Below, in pieces: positions 43,490-52,385 of a DNA stretch of 64,000 nucleotides. The notes under the pieces were generated by a model that saw only the letters and a program-made list of their open reading frames with translations, was not told the origin of the DNA and searched no databases. The stretch covers positions 55,846 to 119,845 of the forward strand of contig CANJLH010000011.1 in assembly GCA_947475415.1 (NCBI GenBank). The letters are read 5' to 3'. This DNA is from Caulobacteraceae bacterium. GTDB lineage: Bacteria; Pseudomonadota; Alphaproteobacteria; Caulobacterales; Caulobacteraceae. A program made the position numbers and the translations under genes. Numbering within the stretch: position 1 is the stretch's first letter; each line of letters opens with the position of its first letter.

Positions 43490-44085
43490 ACCCCTGAGGC
43501 GGTGTCAAGCTCTCGCGCTTTGACCGCCGCCGAGCGGCCATTACAGCGCGCGGCGTAGGCGTCGAGGACCTCGGAGTCGGGGAAGGCCTTGCGGGCGAAT
43601 CCCAGGGCGCTGGCCACCAGGATGTCCGCGCCCGAGAAGCGATCCCCCAGCAGGTAAGGTCCCTTGGCCAGGCTATCCAACAGGTGGCGGCAGACGGTCT
43701 CGTAACGGCGCTGTTTCATGGGCGCGGCCTCGGTCTCACCGGCGGCCTTGGCGAACATGGTGAGCTCTAGTTCCGCGCCGTACCAGGCCAGCCAGCTCAA
43801 ATATTCGCCCCGCTGCGGATCGCCGATCCCGGGACCGATCCCGGCGGCGGGGAAGGCGTCGGTGAGGTAGAGAACGATGGCTGCGGATTCGGTGACCAGC
43901 CGGCCGTCGTCCTCAATGGCGGGCACCTGTTTGGTGGGGTTCGGATTGGCCGGGTCGGAGACACCCGCGCCGGTGGAGGGCCGGAAGATGGTCACCGGCT
44001 TGATCGCATAGGGACAGCCCAGCTCCTCCAGGAGCCAGATGATCCGGGACGAACGGGTTTGCGGGCAGTGGTATAGGGTGATCAT
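43477..44085 (-). CDS. Glutathione S-transferase
   Basis: GST of 202 residues: thioredoxin-like N-terminal domain ('MITLYHCPQTRSSRIIWLLEELG', cis-Pro 'VPAIEDDGRLVTESAAIVLYL' with the Glu-Ser glutathione site) and helical C-terminal domain with 'DRFSGADILVASAL'. Catalytic residue is probably Ser or Cys near residue 12-13. ATG at 44085 was chosen. Likely works on electrophiles from neighbouring oxygenase steps, by inference. Confidence 0.88.
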   Translation of the reverse strand: MITLYHCPQTRSSRIIWLLEELGCPYAIKPVTIFRPSTGAGVSDPANPNPTKQVPAIEDDGRLVTESAAIVLYLTDAFPAAGIGPGIGDPQRGEYLSWLAWYGAELELTMFAKAAGETEAAPMKQRRYETVCRHLLDSLAKGPYLLGDRFSGADILVASALGFARKAFPDSEVLDAYAARCNGRSAAVKARELDTASGVQRA

Positions 44086-44158
44086 GCCGGGGCTCCTGGC
44101 GGGACGCCGGCACGCAATCAACTGGCCGGGGGGTCGTCAAGCCCGGATCAGCAGACGG

Positions 44159-44947
44159 CTATCCGAAGCGTCGCACCTCGACCCCGCAGTCGGCCAGCGC
44201 CTGGACGCCGGCCTCAAGGGCAGCCGCGAACCTTGTCAGAGTGTTGGGCGCGGCGGCGATGTCGCCGAGGATCAGGTTGTAGCGGTGCGCCGGTTCGTGA
44301 AAGGGCAGCGCCGCCATCGCTGAAAGCCAGCGGGAAAGCTTGGCGTGGGCGGAAAAGTCGAACAGGCCGGCCCAGGTGAGCTGGGACAACTCCTCATAAC
44401 AGGCGATGTCAGCCAGGGTGGGTTCCGCGCCGCAGAGAAAGTCGCCGTGGGGGAACCATCCGGCCTCGATCAAGTCCGCAACCTCGAGAACGATGCGTTG
44501 TCCCGCAAGGAGTTTGTCGGCAGAGTCCATGGCTGCGACGAGCTGGCTCTTGCCTCTGGCGACCAGCATGTCGCGGAATGCGACGGTGACATGCGGCGCC
44601 ATCAGACCAAGTGTCGCGCGCCGGGTGAAGTTGTGATGGAAGTGCAGATACTGGTGCATCCGGGTCCGCGCCGCCAGATCGGCCGGCAGCAGATCGGACC
44701 ACCCATGCTTTTCCGCCAGATAGATCAGGATCGCCGGCATCTCGAAGACGGATATGTCCCCGTCCTGTAGCGTCGGGACCTGACCGCTGGGATTATGCGG
44801 CTGCACCGGTCCGCCCACCCCGAGATGTCGCATGGTCAGGTCATGGTAGGCGAAATTCAGGCCCTTGATCAGACAGGCCCAGGCGACCGCCCGCGACGGC
44901 TGGCTTGCGGGGGTGCCCCAGAGGATCATGCGTTGTCCGACAGCCAT
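44159..44947 (-). CDS. Glutathione S-transferase-like protein
   Basis: GST-fold protein of 262 residues, longer than the usual 200-220. N-terminal part 'WGTPASQPSRAVAWACLIKGLNFAYHDL', cis-Pro 'VPTLQDGDISVFEMPAILIYLAEKHGW', and C-terminal 'EPTLADIACYEEL' mark the family (theta-like). The start at 44947 has GGAGCC upstream. The extra C-terminal 40 residues have no recognised domain. It may act as isomerase or dehalogenase; not assignable. Confidence 0.85.
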   Translation of the reverse strand: MAVGQRMILWGTPASQPSRAVAWACLIKGLNFAYHDLTMRHLGVGGPVQPHNPSGQVPTLQDGDISVFEMPAILIYLAEKHGWSDLLPADLAARTRMHQYLHFHHNFTRRATLGLMAPHVTVAFRDMLVARGKSQLVAAMDSADKLLAGQRIVLEVADLIEAGWFPHGDFLCGAEPTLADIACYEELSQLTWAGLFDFSAHAKLSRWLSAMAALPFHEPAHRYNLILGDIAAAPNTLTRFAAALEAGVQALADCGVEVRRFG

Positions 44948-45141
44948 TGTTGGGCTCCGCTCTCGTACGGCGCGCCGGGCTTGCGCGTCCTTGCGCGGAT
45001 TGACCCGGCGAACCTCAATGTCAATTGGTTCGCCACCTTGGAATGCAACGCGTCCCGCCCCCCAAACGGGGTCTGGCGCGCACCGGATCATGTTTCTATC
45101 CTGAGCGCTCGACGTATGAATTTCGGAGGGGAAGCCGGCAC

Positions 45142-45933
45142 ATGGCGATTGAGAACGGGATTGGCATTGAACGCCATGGCAGCGTGGGCGTGGCGACGAT
45201 CTCCAATCCGGAGCGGCGCAATGCGTTTTCGCCGGACATGCGCCGGGAGCTGACCGCCCGGCTCAATGACTTCGCCGTCGAGGACGCCATTCGCGCCATC
45301 GTGCTGCGGGGCGATGGGGATCATTTCTGCTCGGGGGCGGATGTGTCGGGCCCCCGCGGGTCCGCGCCGGCGCGCACCATCGTCCAGCACCGGGAGAACA
45401 ACAAGGAGATCAACCGGCTGACCCAGGTGATCTGCGCCGGGCCGAAGCCGGTGATCGCCGCGGTGGAGGGCGCCGCGGCCGGCGCCGGCATGGGCATGGT
45501 CAGCGCCTGCGACGTGGTGGTGGCGGCCAACAACGCCCGCTTCGTCCCGCTGTTCACCCGGCTGGGCCTGGTGCCCGAAATCGCCATTCTCTACACCCTC
45601 TCGCAGCGGGTGGGCGCGGCGCGGGCGCGGCGCATCCTGATGTCGTCCAAGCCGCTGAGCGCGCCGGAGGCGTTTGACCTGGGCCTGGTGGACGAACTGG
45701 TGGAACCCGGCCAGGCGCTGGCCCGTGCGCTGGAGGTGGCGCACGAATATGACGAATGCGTGCCTCTTTCGGTGGCGCTGGTGAAGGAAGCCTTCGCCTA
45801 TGGCATTCCCAACATCGCCGAAGCTGGACGAATCGAAGTCGACTTCGTGCCCATGCTTAGCCGCACCGACGACACTCGCGAGGGCATGGCCGCTTCAAGG
45901 GAAAAGCGCAAAGCCAAGTTCACGGGCCACTGA
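45142..45933 (+). CDS. Enoyl-CoA hydratase/isomerase family protein
   Basis: Crotonase-fold protein of 263 residues. Oxyanion-hole segments 'FCSGADVSG' and 'AAAGAGMGMVSACDVVVAA' are present, and 'LVPEIAILY' carries the Glu corresponding to rat Glu164. At the position of the first Glu (Glu144) I see a Gly-Met stretch, so it may be an isomerase or hydrolase rather than a hydratase. GGAGGGGA precedes the ATG. Two amidohydrolase genes follow on the same strand (56 and 145 bases apart). Confidence 0.88.
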   Translation: MAIENGIGIERHGSVGVATISNPERRNAFSPDMRRELTARLNDFAVEDAIRAIVLRGDGDHFCSGADVSGPRGSAPARTIVQHRENNKEINRLTQVICAGPKPVIAAVEGAAAGAGMGMVSACDVVVAANNARFVPLFTRLGLVPEIAILYTLSQRVGAARARRILMSSKPLSAPEAFDLGLVDELVEPGQALARALEVAHEYDECVPLSVALVKEAFAYGIPNIAEAGRIEVDFVPMLSRTDDTREGMAASREKRKAKFTGH

Positions 45934-45989
45934 GCAGCGTGCTATAAGGCGGCAAATGGGCGGAGAACCATCCGCCAAGGGAGATTGAC

Positions 45990-47087
45990 ATGGCAGACGG
46001 CGCCATCGACCACGCCAAGACCGAGCCCTTCTTCGGGGAAATCCTCGATGCGGATGGGCACACCTATCTGAATCCGGCGGTGATCCAGAAGGGCGATGTC
46101 CCCGACAACTTCATGAACGACTTCCTGAAGCGGTTCACCGTGTCGGACCAGTACAAATCCGACCGGGCGCGCAACCGCGATAACGTGTGGGATGTGAAGG
46201 GCATCGGCGCCCTTGGGGCTTATGACGCCCAGGAGCGGATCGACGCCTTCAATATGATGGGGGTGAAAGCCCAGCTGTTGTTCCCGGCCGGGACCAACGA
46301 CGACGCCATCGCCTTCCAGAAGGCCACCGGCGGGCGCGCCCGCGCGGCCGTGCGCATCGACATGACCGACGTCGACGCCGCCTGCAAGGAGCTGGACCGC
46401 TGCATCAAGGCCGGCGCCCTGCACCTGAACCTGCCCTGCGCCGAGCCGCCCGGCGGGGTGTCGCCGGCCCATGAAATGTGGGACCCCTTCTGGGCCCGCT
46501 GCGCCGAGGCCAACATCGCCGTCACCATCCACCTGGCATGTTCGGGCATGCTCTCCGGCAAGACGCCGATGCTGCCGGACCGGGCCTGGGGCGACGCCGC
46601 CGGCCTGAAGAACAAGCCGGCCGAGCGCGCCGGCGGCGAGGAGGCGATCAGCCCCTGGTTCATGATGATCGCCCACATGGGCGCCGAGGTCTATCTGCAG
46701 GCCATGGTCATGGGCGGGGTGTTCGAGCGCCATCCGACCCTGCGCTTCGGGATCATCGAACTGGGCGCCAAGTGGATCGGCCCCTGCGTGGAGCGCATGG
46801 ACCTGTGGACCGACTTCATGGCCAAGGTGGGCAAATCCTATCCCATGAAGCCCAGTGAATATGTGAAGCGCAACGTCCGCGTCACCCCGTTCTGGCACGA
46901 GAACCTGCCGCTGATGATCCAGCGCTTCGGTCTGGAGGAGGTCTATGTGTTCTCCACCGACTACCCGCACCTGGAAGGCAGCCGCGACCCCATCGGAAAG
47001 TTCCGCAAGCACCTGAGCCAGTTGCCGGCGGACTACGCGCGGGGGTTCATGGTGGACAACGCCAAGCTGCTGTTCGCCGGACTGTAA
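45990..47087 (+). CDS. PF04909 amidohydrolase family protein, variant site
   Basis: Metal-dependent barrel protein of 365 residues. It keeps 'DADGHTYLNP' near the N-terminus, 'VTIHLACSG' and 'STDYPHLEGSRDPIGKFR', but the Glu that follows DxH in the other copies (HxxEP) is missing (HTYLNP), so the metal site may differ. About half of its sequence is shared with the next gene (PFWAR..EAN, ERAGGEEAISP/ERGGGEEAISP), a tandem duplicate. A GGGAGA site precedes the ATG. Confidence 0.87.
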   Translation: MADGAIDHAKTEPFFGEILDADGHTYLNPAVIQKGDVPDNFMNDFLKRFTVSDQYKSDRARNRDNVWDVKGIGALGAYDAQERIDAFNMMGVKAQLLFPAGTNDDAIAFQKATGGRARAAVRIDMTDVDAACKELDRCIKAGALHLNLPCAEPPGGVSPAHEMWDPFWARCAEANIAVTIHLACSGMLSGKTPMLPDRAWGDAAGLKNKPAERAGGEEAISPWFMMIAHMGAEVYLQAMVMGGVFERHPTLRFGIIELGAKWIGPCVERMDLWTDFMAKVGKSYPMKPSEYVKRNVRVTPFWHENLPLMIQRFGLEEVYVFSTDYPHLEGSRDPIGKFRKHLSQLPADYARGFMVDNAKLLFAGL

Positions 47088-47232
47088 AGACGCCGGACGC
47101 GGCGGCCGCATCAGGCCGCCGCCAATTGCGCCGGATCAGGCCCTTGGAACACGGACGTGATCATGTCGCGTCCGTGTTTTCACGCGTGCGCGTCTCTGAT
47201 ACGCCATCGCGTGACGATTGGAGGAATTCATC

Positions 47233-48417
47233 ATGGACGACATGTCGGCGATGAGCCCGGTTGAGGCCGCCCGCCACGACCCGCTGTTCGGCAAGCTCCT
47301 GGATACCGACGGCCATATCTACATGCCCGTCGAGGTGCTTGAGGAGCTGACCGGCGCGACCGGCCACAACGGTTCGTTGGCGTTCTACAAGCGCTTCGTG
47401 CAATCGCAGGAATACCGCGACGGCGTGGCCCGCAATCGCAAGGATCTGTTTGACGTCAAGGGTATGGCCGCGCTGGGCGCCACAGACGTCGCCGGGCGCA
47501 TCGAGGCGCTGGACCTGATGGGGTCAAAGGTTCAGCTCTGTTTCCCGAACACCTTCGGGGCCGAGCAGCGGGTCGATTCCGACATCGCCCGCGAGGTGAA
47601 TATCCGGGTCAACGACTACTATCTGGACTGGACCAGGCAGACCAAGGGCCGCGTGTGGCCTGCGCTGCAGATCAACATGTATCAGCCGGAATGGGCCATC
47701 GCCGAACTGGACCGGGTCCTCAAGATCGGGGGCGTGGGCGCCATCAACATGTCCTGCGCGGTTCCACCCGGCGGCACCGCGCCGTCCCACTCGCAATGGG
47801 ACCCCTTCTGGGCGCGGCTGGAAGAAGCCAATGTGCCGGCGACAATCCATCTGGGCGGCGGTGGCCTGATCTCCGGCAAGGATCCGGACCCGATGTTCCC
47901 ACCCCGGGCCTGGGGCGACGCTGAGACCTTAAAGGGCGCGCCCGCCGAGCGCGGCGGCGGGGAGGAGGCGATCAGCCCCTACTTCCTGCTGGTCGCCCAC
48001 ATGCCCGCCGAGCTCTACATCCAGACCATGATCATGGGCCGGGTGTTCGAGCGGTTCCCGAAGCTGCGCTTCGGCATCTTCGAGTTCGGCACCACCTGGA
48101 TCGGAACCTGCGTGCAGCGGATGGATTCCTGGGCCGATTTCCAGGTCCGGGTGGTGGGTCGCAAGTTCGACATGAAGCCCTCGGAGACCTTCCGCCGCAA
48201 TGTGCGCGTCGGGCCCTTCTTCCACGAGCCGGTCAGCCAGATGATCGACCAGTACGGGATGAAGGAGATCTATTGCTACAACACCGACTTCCCGCACCTG
48301 GAAGGGTCGAAGGACCCGATCCGCAAATTCCGCGAAAAGCTGGTCGGCCAGCCCGAGAGCTACGCCCAGGACTTCTTCGTCGAGAACGCCAAATGGGTCA
48401 TGCCCTACGCGGCCTGA
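47233..48417 (+). CDS. PF04909 amidohydrolase family protein, tandem copy
   Basis: Paralogue of the preceding gene, 394 residues. The ATG at 47233 follows GGAGGA. 'DTDGHIYMPVEVL', 'ATIHLGGGGLISGKDPDP' and 'NTDFPHLEGSKDPIRKFREKL' match the neighbour; again HxxEP is not kept. The gap between the two is 145 bases, so a separate promoter is possible. A rho-independent terminator follows about 30 bases after the stop. The pair may form one heteromeric enzyme. Confidence 0.87.
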   Translation: MDDMSAMSPVEAARHDPLFGKLLDTDGHIYMPVEVLEELTGATGHNGSLAFYKRFVQSQEYRDGVARNRKDLFDVKGMAALGATDVAGRIEALDLMGSKVQLCFPNTFGAEQRVDSDIAREVNIRVNDYYLDWTRQTKGRVWPALQINMYQPEWAIAELDRVLKIGGVGAINMSCAVPPGGTAPSHSQWDPFWARLEEANVPATIHLGGGGLISGKDPDPMFPPRAWGDAETLKGAPAERGGGEEAISPYFLLVAHMPAELYIQTMIMGRVFERFPKLRFGIFEFGTTWIGTCVQRMDSWADFQVRVVGRKFDMKPSETFRRNVRVGPFFHEPVSQMIDQYGMKEIYCYNTDFPHLEGSKDPIRKFREKLVGQPESYAQDFFVENAKWVMPYAA

Positions 48418-48443
48418 CGACGGCGGATACATCGGTTAGGCTT

Positions 48444-48476
48444 ACGGCCGTCGCGGATCCCCGCGGCGGCCGTTTT
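48444..48476 (+). terminator. Rho-independent terminator
   Basis: ACGGCCG pairs with CGGCCGT (48467-48473), with an inner CGCGG/CCGCG pairing, followed by TTTT. It lies 27 bases after the tandem amidohydrolase stop and should end that operon. Confidence 0.75.
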
Positions 48477-48549
48477 CATGCTGGGGATTGTTGCTCCCGC
48501 CACCGGATTCCCCCGATTCCCTAACTCAGCCCAAACCCCACCCCGCTCA

Positions 48550-48567
48550 TTCCCGCGAAGGCGGGAA
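48550..48567. repeat. REP-like palindrome
   Basis: TTCCCGC-GAAG-GCGGGAA hairpin within 'CATTCCCGCGAAGGCGGGAACCCAGG', followed by a T7 run. This short palindrome type is dispersed in many alphaproteobacterial genomes. It lies between convergent transcripts (operon end and P450 3' end). It may serve as a second, bidirectional terminator. Confidence 0.6.
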
Positions 48568-48673
48568 CCCAGGTTTTTTTGTTAAATCCGATACCTAGGA
48601 ATTCCGCGGTGACGGATAACCTGTCCGCGAATTCCAGGGATGGGTATGGTGACCCCTTATCTCCCGGCGGACC

Positions 48674-49891
48674 CTACCACCTCACCGGCAGCTTGCCGCG
48701 GCCCCAGAAGCTGAAGTCGGGGATGCGTTCGGTCGGACCGGCGAGCTGCAGGTCGGGCATGCGGCGGAGGAAGCCTTGCAGGGCGATGGTCGCTTCGAGG
48801 CGCGACAGGTGCTGGCCGATGCAGGTGTGCGGTCCGGCGCCGAAGGTGAGGTGCCGGCGCATCTCGCTCATCGGACGGTCGAGGCGGAAGCTGTCGGGGT
48901 CGGTGAACACCCGGGGATCGCGGTTGGCCGAGCCGTAGGACATCTGCACCTTGGCGTGCGCCGGAATGGTCACGCCGTGCAGCTCGAACGCCCGGGTGGT
49001 GGTGCGCCATAGGCCCAGGCCCGGCGGATCGAAGCGCAGGGACTCTTCGATGGCGATCGGAATCATCGTGGCGGGATCGGCCTGCACGGCCTCCCAGCGC
49101 GTGCGATCCTCCAGCAGCCGCCAGATGAGGTTAGTGATCAGGTTGGCGGTGGTCTCCACCCCGCCCCGGATCACTGTCTGGATCACACGGTGCATCTCCG
49201 CCAACGTCGGGCGGCGTCCCTCGACGAAGCCGCAGACCAGGTCGGAGACGATGTCGTCGGAACAGGCCTTGCCCACATGCTCCGGCTGCGGATCGGTGAT
49301 CTTGGCCGCGGCGAGTTGCTCTCGCCGCTGGGCGATCCAGGTGTCGTAGAGTTCAATCACCCGATCGGCGACCTGTTGCTTGTCCGACCCTTCGCCGCCA
49401 CGGGAGAAGTACATCATCCGGTCCGCCAGGTAGGCGAGCTCCCTGTGCTCCAGGTCGTTGGCGCCCAGCAGAAAGGCGGTCATCGCCACCGGCAAGGGGA
49501 TGGCGAACTGGCGATGCAGTTCGGCGCGATCCCCATCGGCCATCATCGCGCCGATCAGGCGATCGACCGTCTCTTCGACGAAGCGGTGGTAGACCTGCAT
49601 GGCCTTGGGGGTGAACCGACGCTGGATCAGCATGCGGAAGGCCATGTGGGTCGGGCCGTCCTCGATCAGGGCGCCGGGCTCCCAATACTCCGGAGCGGCC
49701 CCGAAGCGGGCGGTGTAGCGATCGGTATCTACCTCGGCCTGCTGCACATCCTCGTGGCGAAAGACGATGTAGAAGGGCGTCGCCAGGCCATCGTAGCGCT
49801 GGACCGGCGTCACCTCGCGCAAGACCGCGTAGTGCCGGAAGGGGTTTTCCATTACCTCCGGTGAACGAGGGTCGTAGCTCAGCCTATCCAT
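48674..49891 (-). CDS. Cytochrome P450
   Basis: Soluble P450 of 405 residues. I-helix 'RGGVETTANLI' (Glu-Thr pair), ExxR in 'EESLRFDPP', and heme loop 'FGAGPHTCIGQHLSRLEA' are present. ATG at 49891 follows GGAGTGACC. It shares little beyond motifs with the P450 at 13659. Divergent from a methyltransferase gene. No redox partners nearby. Confidence 0.93.
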   Translation of the reverse strand: MDRLSYDPRSPEVMENPFRHYAVLREVTPVQRYDGLATPFYIVFRHEDVQQAEVDTDRYTARFGAAPEYWEPGALIEDGPTHMAFRMLIQRRFTPKAMQVYHRFVEETVDRLIGAMMADGDRAELHRQFAIPLPVAMTAFLLGANDLEHRELAYLADRMMYFSRGGEGSDKQQVADRVIELYDTWIAQRREQLAAAKITDPQPEHVGKACSDDIVSDLVCGFVEGRRPTLAEMHRVIQTVIRGGVETTANLITNLIWRLLEDRTRWEAVQADPATMIPIAIEESLRFDPPGLGLWRTTTRAFELHGVTIPAHAKVQMSYGSANRDPRVFTDPDSFRLDRPMSEMRRHLTFGAGPHTCIGQHLSRLEATIALQGFLRRMPDLQLAGPTERIPDFSFWGRGKLPVRW

Positions 49892-50281
49892 GGTCACTCC
49901 GACGTCGGCTGGGGGCCCGCAACGGAACTGAGACAAGTTGCCGTCGGACTGCCAGCACCCCTTGAGAATGTTCCACAGTCGGCGCGACCCAGGAAGGCGG
50001 CGTCCCCAGGGCTGGTGTTTTCCGGGTGGGCCGTGTGCTTAGAATCCGCCGACACCTTTCATATTCACTATTTGTTCTCACCGTGCTACGCTCGGCCCAT
50101 GACCCTTCTCGCCCGCAGTGTTGCGCCCGGCCCGACGCACCCTGTGACGGCGCGGGGCGCCCGGCGTGAGCCGATCTTCTTCGAAGACGGCGAGACGCGC
50201 CGGCGCGACACGAATTTCATCAGTGCGCGGGGCCGCAGCATCCGGCACTGTTGGCTTTCATGACCGGCAAGGGAGAGGGCA
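49892..50281. other. Intergenic region between divergent genes
   Basis: About 390 bases between the P450 and methyltransferase starts. A slightly AT-richer patch at about 50058-50080 could hold promoters. A 54-codon frame (50099-50263, plus strand) is present but lacks a ribosome site and recognisable sequence, so I do not call it a gene. Confidence 0.5.
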
Positions 50282-51334
50282 ATGAGCGCAGCGCCGCTGG
50301 ATCGCGAACAGCTGATGGGCAAGGTGATGGGCGATTTCGCCGGCGCCTTCTCGGCCCTGCTGGTGAGGGTCGGCGAACAGAACGGCCTGTTCAAGGCGTT
50401 GGGGCAGGGGCCTGCCGACTCCGTGGTTCTGGCGGCCCGCGCGGGCGCGGCGGAACGCTATGTGCGCGAATGGCTCTCGGCCATGGCCGCGGCGGGCTAC
50501 GTCACCTACGACCCGGCCATCGGCGCCTTCTCGCTCAGCCCGGCCCAGGCTGCGTTGTTCGCCGAGGAGGGCACGCCCTTCTACCTGCCGCCCTTCGCCG
50601 ATCTACTGGCCGGGGTCTACTGCGACGAGCCCAAGATCACCGCGGCCTTCAAGAGCGGCGAGGGGATCCCCTGGAACGACCGCCACGGCTGCGTGTTCTG
50701 CGGCATGGAGCGCTGCTCGCGCCCGACCACGGCGGCGTTCCTGGTGGACTGGTGGCTTCCGGCGCTGGATGGCCTGACCGAGCGGCTTAAGGCCGGCGGC
50801 AAGGTGGCCGACATCGGCTGCGGCCGGGGCGGGGCGGTGATCGCCATGGCCAAGGCCTTCCCGAACGCCACCGTCCACGGCTTCGACCTGCATCCGGGCT
50901 CCATCGAGCACGCCCGCGCGACCGCCGCTGAGATGGGGGTGACCAACGTCCGCTTTGAGGTGGCGGCAGCGAAGGCCTTTCCCGGCGACGGCTATGACCT
51001 GGTCACCATCGTCGATGCGCTGCACGACATGGGCGATCCGGTGGGCGCGGCGCGGCATGTGCGTCAGGCGCTGAAGCCGAACGGAACCTGGATGGTGGTG
51101 GAGCCCCTGGCGGAGGACCGGCTGGAGGACAATTTCAACATTCGCGGCCAACTGGCCTACGCCGCCTCCACCTGCATCTGCACGGCCGTGTCGCTAAGCC
51201 AGGAGGTTGGGTTGGCCCTGGGCGCCCAGGCGGGGCCCACGCGGCTGAAGTCGGTCCTGGCGGAAGGGGGCTTCACGCGCATCCGCAGGGTGGCCGAGAA
51301 CGCCAACAACATCGTCCTGGAAGCGCGGCCCTAG
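50282..51334 (+). CDS. SAM-dependent methyltransferase with winged-helix lead
   Basis: Class I methyltransferase of 350 residues. An N-terminal winged-helix domain (about 15-90, 'ERYVREWLSAMAAAGYVTYD') precedes a linker and the SAM-binding motif 'VADIGCGRGGAVIAMAKAFP' (about 178-197) with 'GFDLHP' as acidic loop. A Cys pair in 'CVFCGMERCS' is unusual. This is the Rv2258c-like group, which methylates small molecules. It is followed within ten bases by a luciferase-like gene. Confidence 0.88.
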   Translation: MSAAPLDREQLMGKVMGDFAGAFSALLVRVGEQNGLFKALGQGPADSVVLAARAGAAERYVREWLSAMAAAGYVTYDPAIGAFSLSPAQAALFAEEGTPFYLPPFADLLAGVYCDEPKITAAFKSGEGIPWNDRHGCVFCGMERCSRPTTAAFLVDWWLPALDGLTERLKAGGKVADIGCGRGGAVIAMAKAFPNATVHGFDLHPGSIEHARATAAEMGVTNVRFEVAAAKAFPGDGYDLVTIVDALHDMGDPVGAARHVRQALKPNGTWMVVEPLAEDRLEDNFNIRGQLAYAASTCICTAVSLSQEVGLALGAQAGPTRLKSVLAEGGFTRIRRVAENANNIVLEARP

Positions 51335-51344
51335 GGTGGCGGCG

Positions 51345-52382
51345 ATGGATTACAGCCTGCGCCTGCAGCCGGCCGACATCGAGTCGATCGACACACTGAC
51401 AAGGTCGGTGCGGTGGGCCGACGAGATGGGGTTCGGTTCGGTCTGGTCTTCGGAGGCCGGCCACGATCCATTCATCTCCATGCCTCTGGTGGCGGCGGCG
51501 AGCCCGCGGCTGCGGATCGGGACCGGCATTGCGGTGGCCTATGCGCGCTCACCGTTCGCAGTGGCGCAGATCGCCTGGGACATTCAGCGCTACGCAGCGG
51601 GTCGTTTCCGCCTGGGCCTGGCCACTCAGGTGAAGGCGCACATTGAGCGCCGCTATGGCGCGGCCTGGCCGGGCGGGTCGGCGGCGCTCAGGGAATACGT
51701 CGCCTGTTGCCGCGCGGTCTGGCGGAGCTTCCAGACCGGCGAGAAGCCGGCGTTCCGGGGCGAGCGCTATCAATACACGCTCATGAACCCTGAGTTTGAT
51801 CCCGGGCCGCTGCCCCCGGCGTGGGCGGATATTCCGGTGTGGCTGGCGGCGGTGGGGCCTCGGGCGGCTCGGCTGGCGGGAGAGATCGGCGACGGCCTCC
51901 ACATCCACGCCTTCCACACGGAAAGCTTTCTGCGCGAGGTGGTGGTCCCGGCTTTCCTCGGGGGGCAAGGCGCCGCCGGCAAGACACCGGTGCTGAATTC
52001 GGCCTGCCCGGTGTTCTCAGGCATCGTCCATGACGACAGCCAGGCGCGGAAGCTGCGCGATGTGATGCGCGGCTACATCGCCTTCTACGCCTCGACGCCC
52101 GCCTACAAGCCCGTGCTCGACCACATCGGCTGCGGGGAAATCCACGCGCCTTTGCGGGCGCTGTCCCGCTCCGGTGGCTGGGACCGGATGGGCGAGTTGG
52201 TCGGGGATGACATCCTGGACCGGTTCTGCGTCTTCGACGCGCCATATCGCCTGGGCCAGCGGTTGGCGGCGAAGTACGACGGGCTGCTCACCGAGATCGC
52301 CGTCTATAAGGAGGGCGGGCAGTTCGCGGGCGGGGAGGACTGGGCCCAATTGCTCGAGGGTCTGAAGTCCCCGCAACGCTAG
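51345..52382 (+). CDS. Luciferase-like (F420/FMN) oxidoreductase
   Basis: LLM-class protein of 345 residues. 'WADEMGFGSVWSSEAGHDPFI', 'RIGTGIAVAYARSPFAVAQIAWDIQRYAAGRFRLGLATQVKAHI'-region (core 'GRFRLGLATQVKAH') and 'PVWLAAVGPRAARLAGEIGDG' are typical of F420-type enzymes. Start ATG at 51345 is preferred over GTG at 51336. It could use F420 or FMN; no F420 biosynthesis genes are in view. Ends three bases before the convergent monooxygenase. Confidence 0.88.
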   Translation: MDYSLRLQPADIESIDTLTRSVRWADEMGFGSVWSSEAGHDPFISMPLVAAASPRLRIGTGIAVAYARSPFAVAQIAWDIQRYAAGRFRLGLATQVKAHIERRYGAAWPGGSAALREYVACCRAVWRSFQTGEKPAFRGERYQYTLMNPEFDPGPLPPAWADIPVWLAAVGPRAARLAGEIGDGLHIHAFHTESFLREVVVPAFLGGQGAAGKTPVLNSACPVFSGIVHDDSQARKLRDVMRGYIAFYASTPAYKPVLDHIGCGEIHAPLRALSRSGGWDRMGELVGDDILDRFCVFDAPYRLGQRLAAKYDGLLTEIAVYKEGGQFAGGEDWAQLLEGLKSPQR

Positions 52383-52385
52383 ATG

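Noticed and set aside
50099..50263. 54-codon frame between the P450 and methyltransferase
   Set aside because: No ribosome site, no similarity that I recognise, and the region is more easily read as a double promoter.
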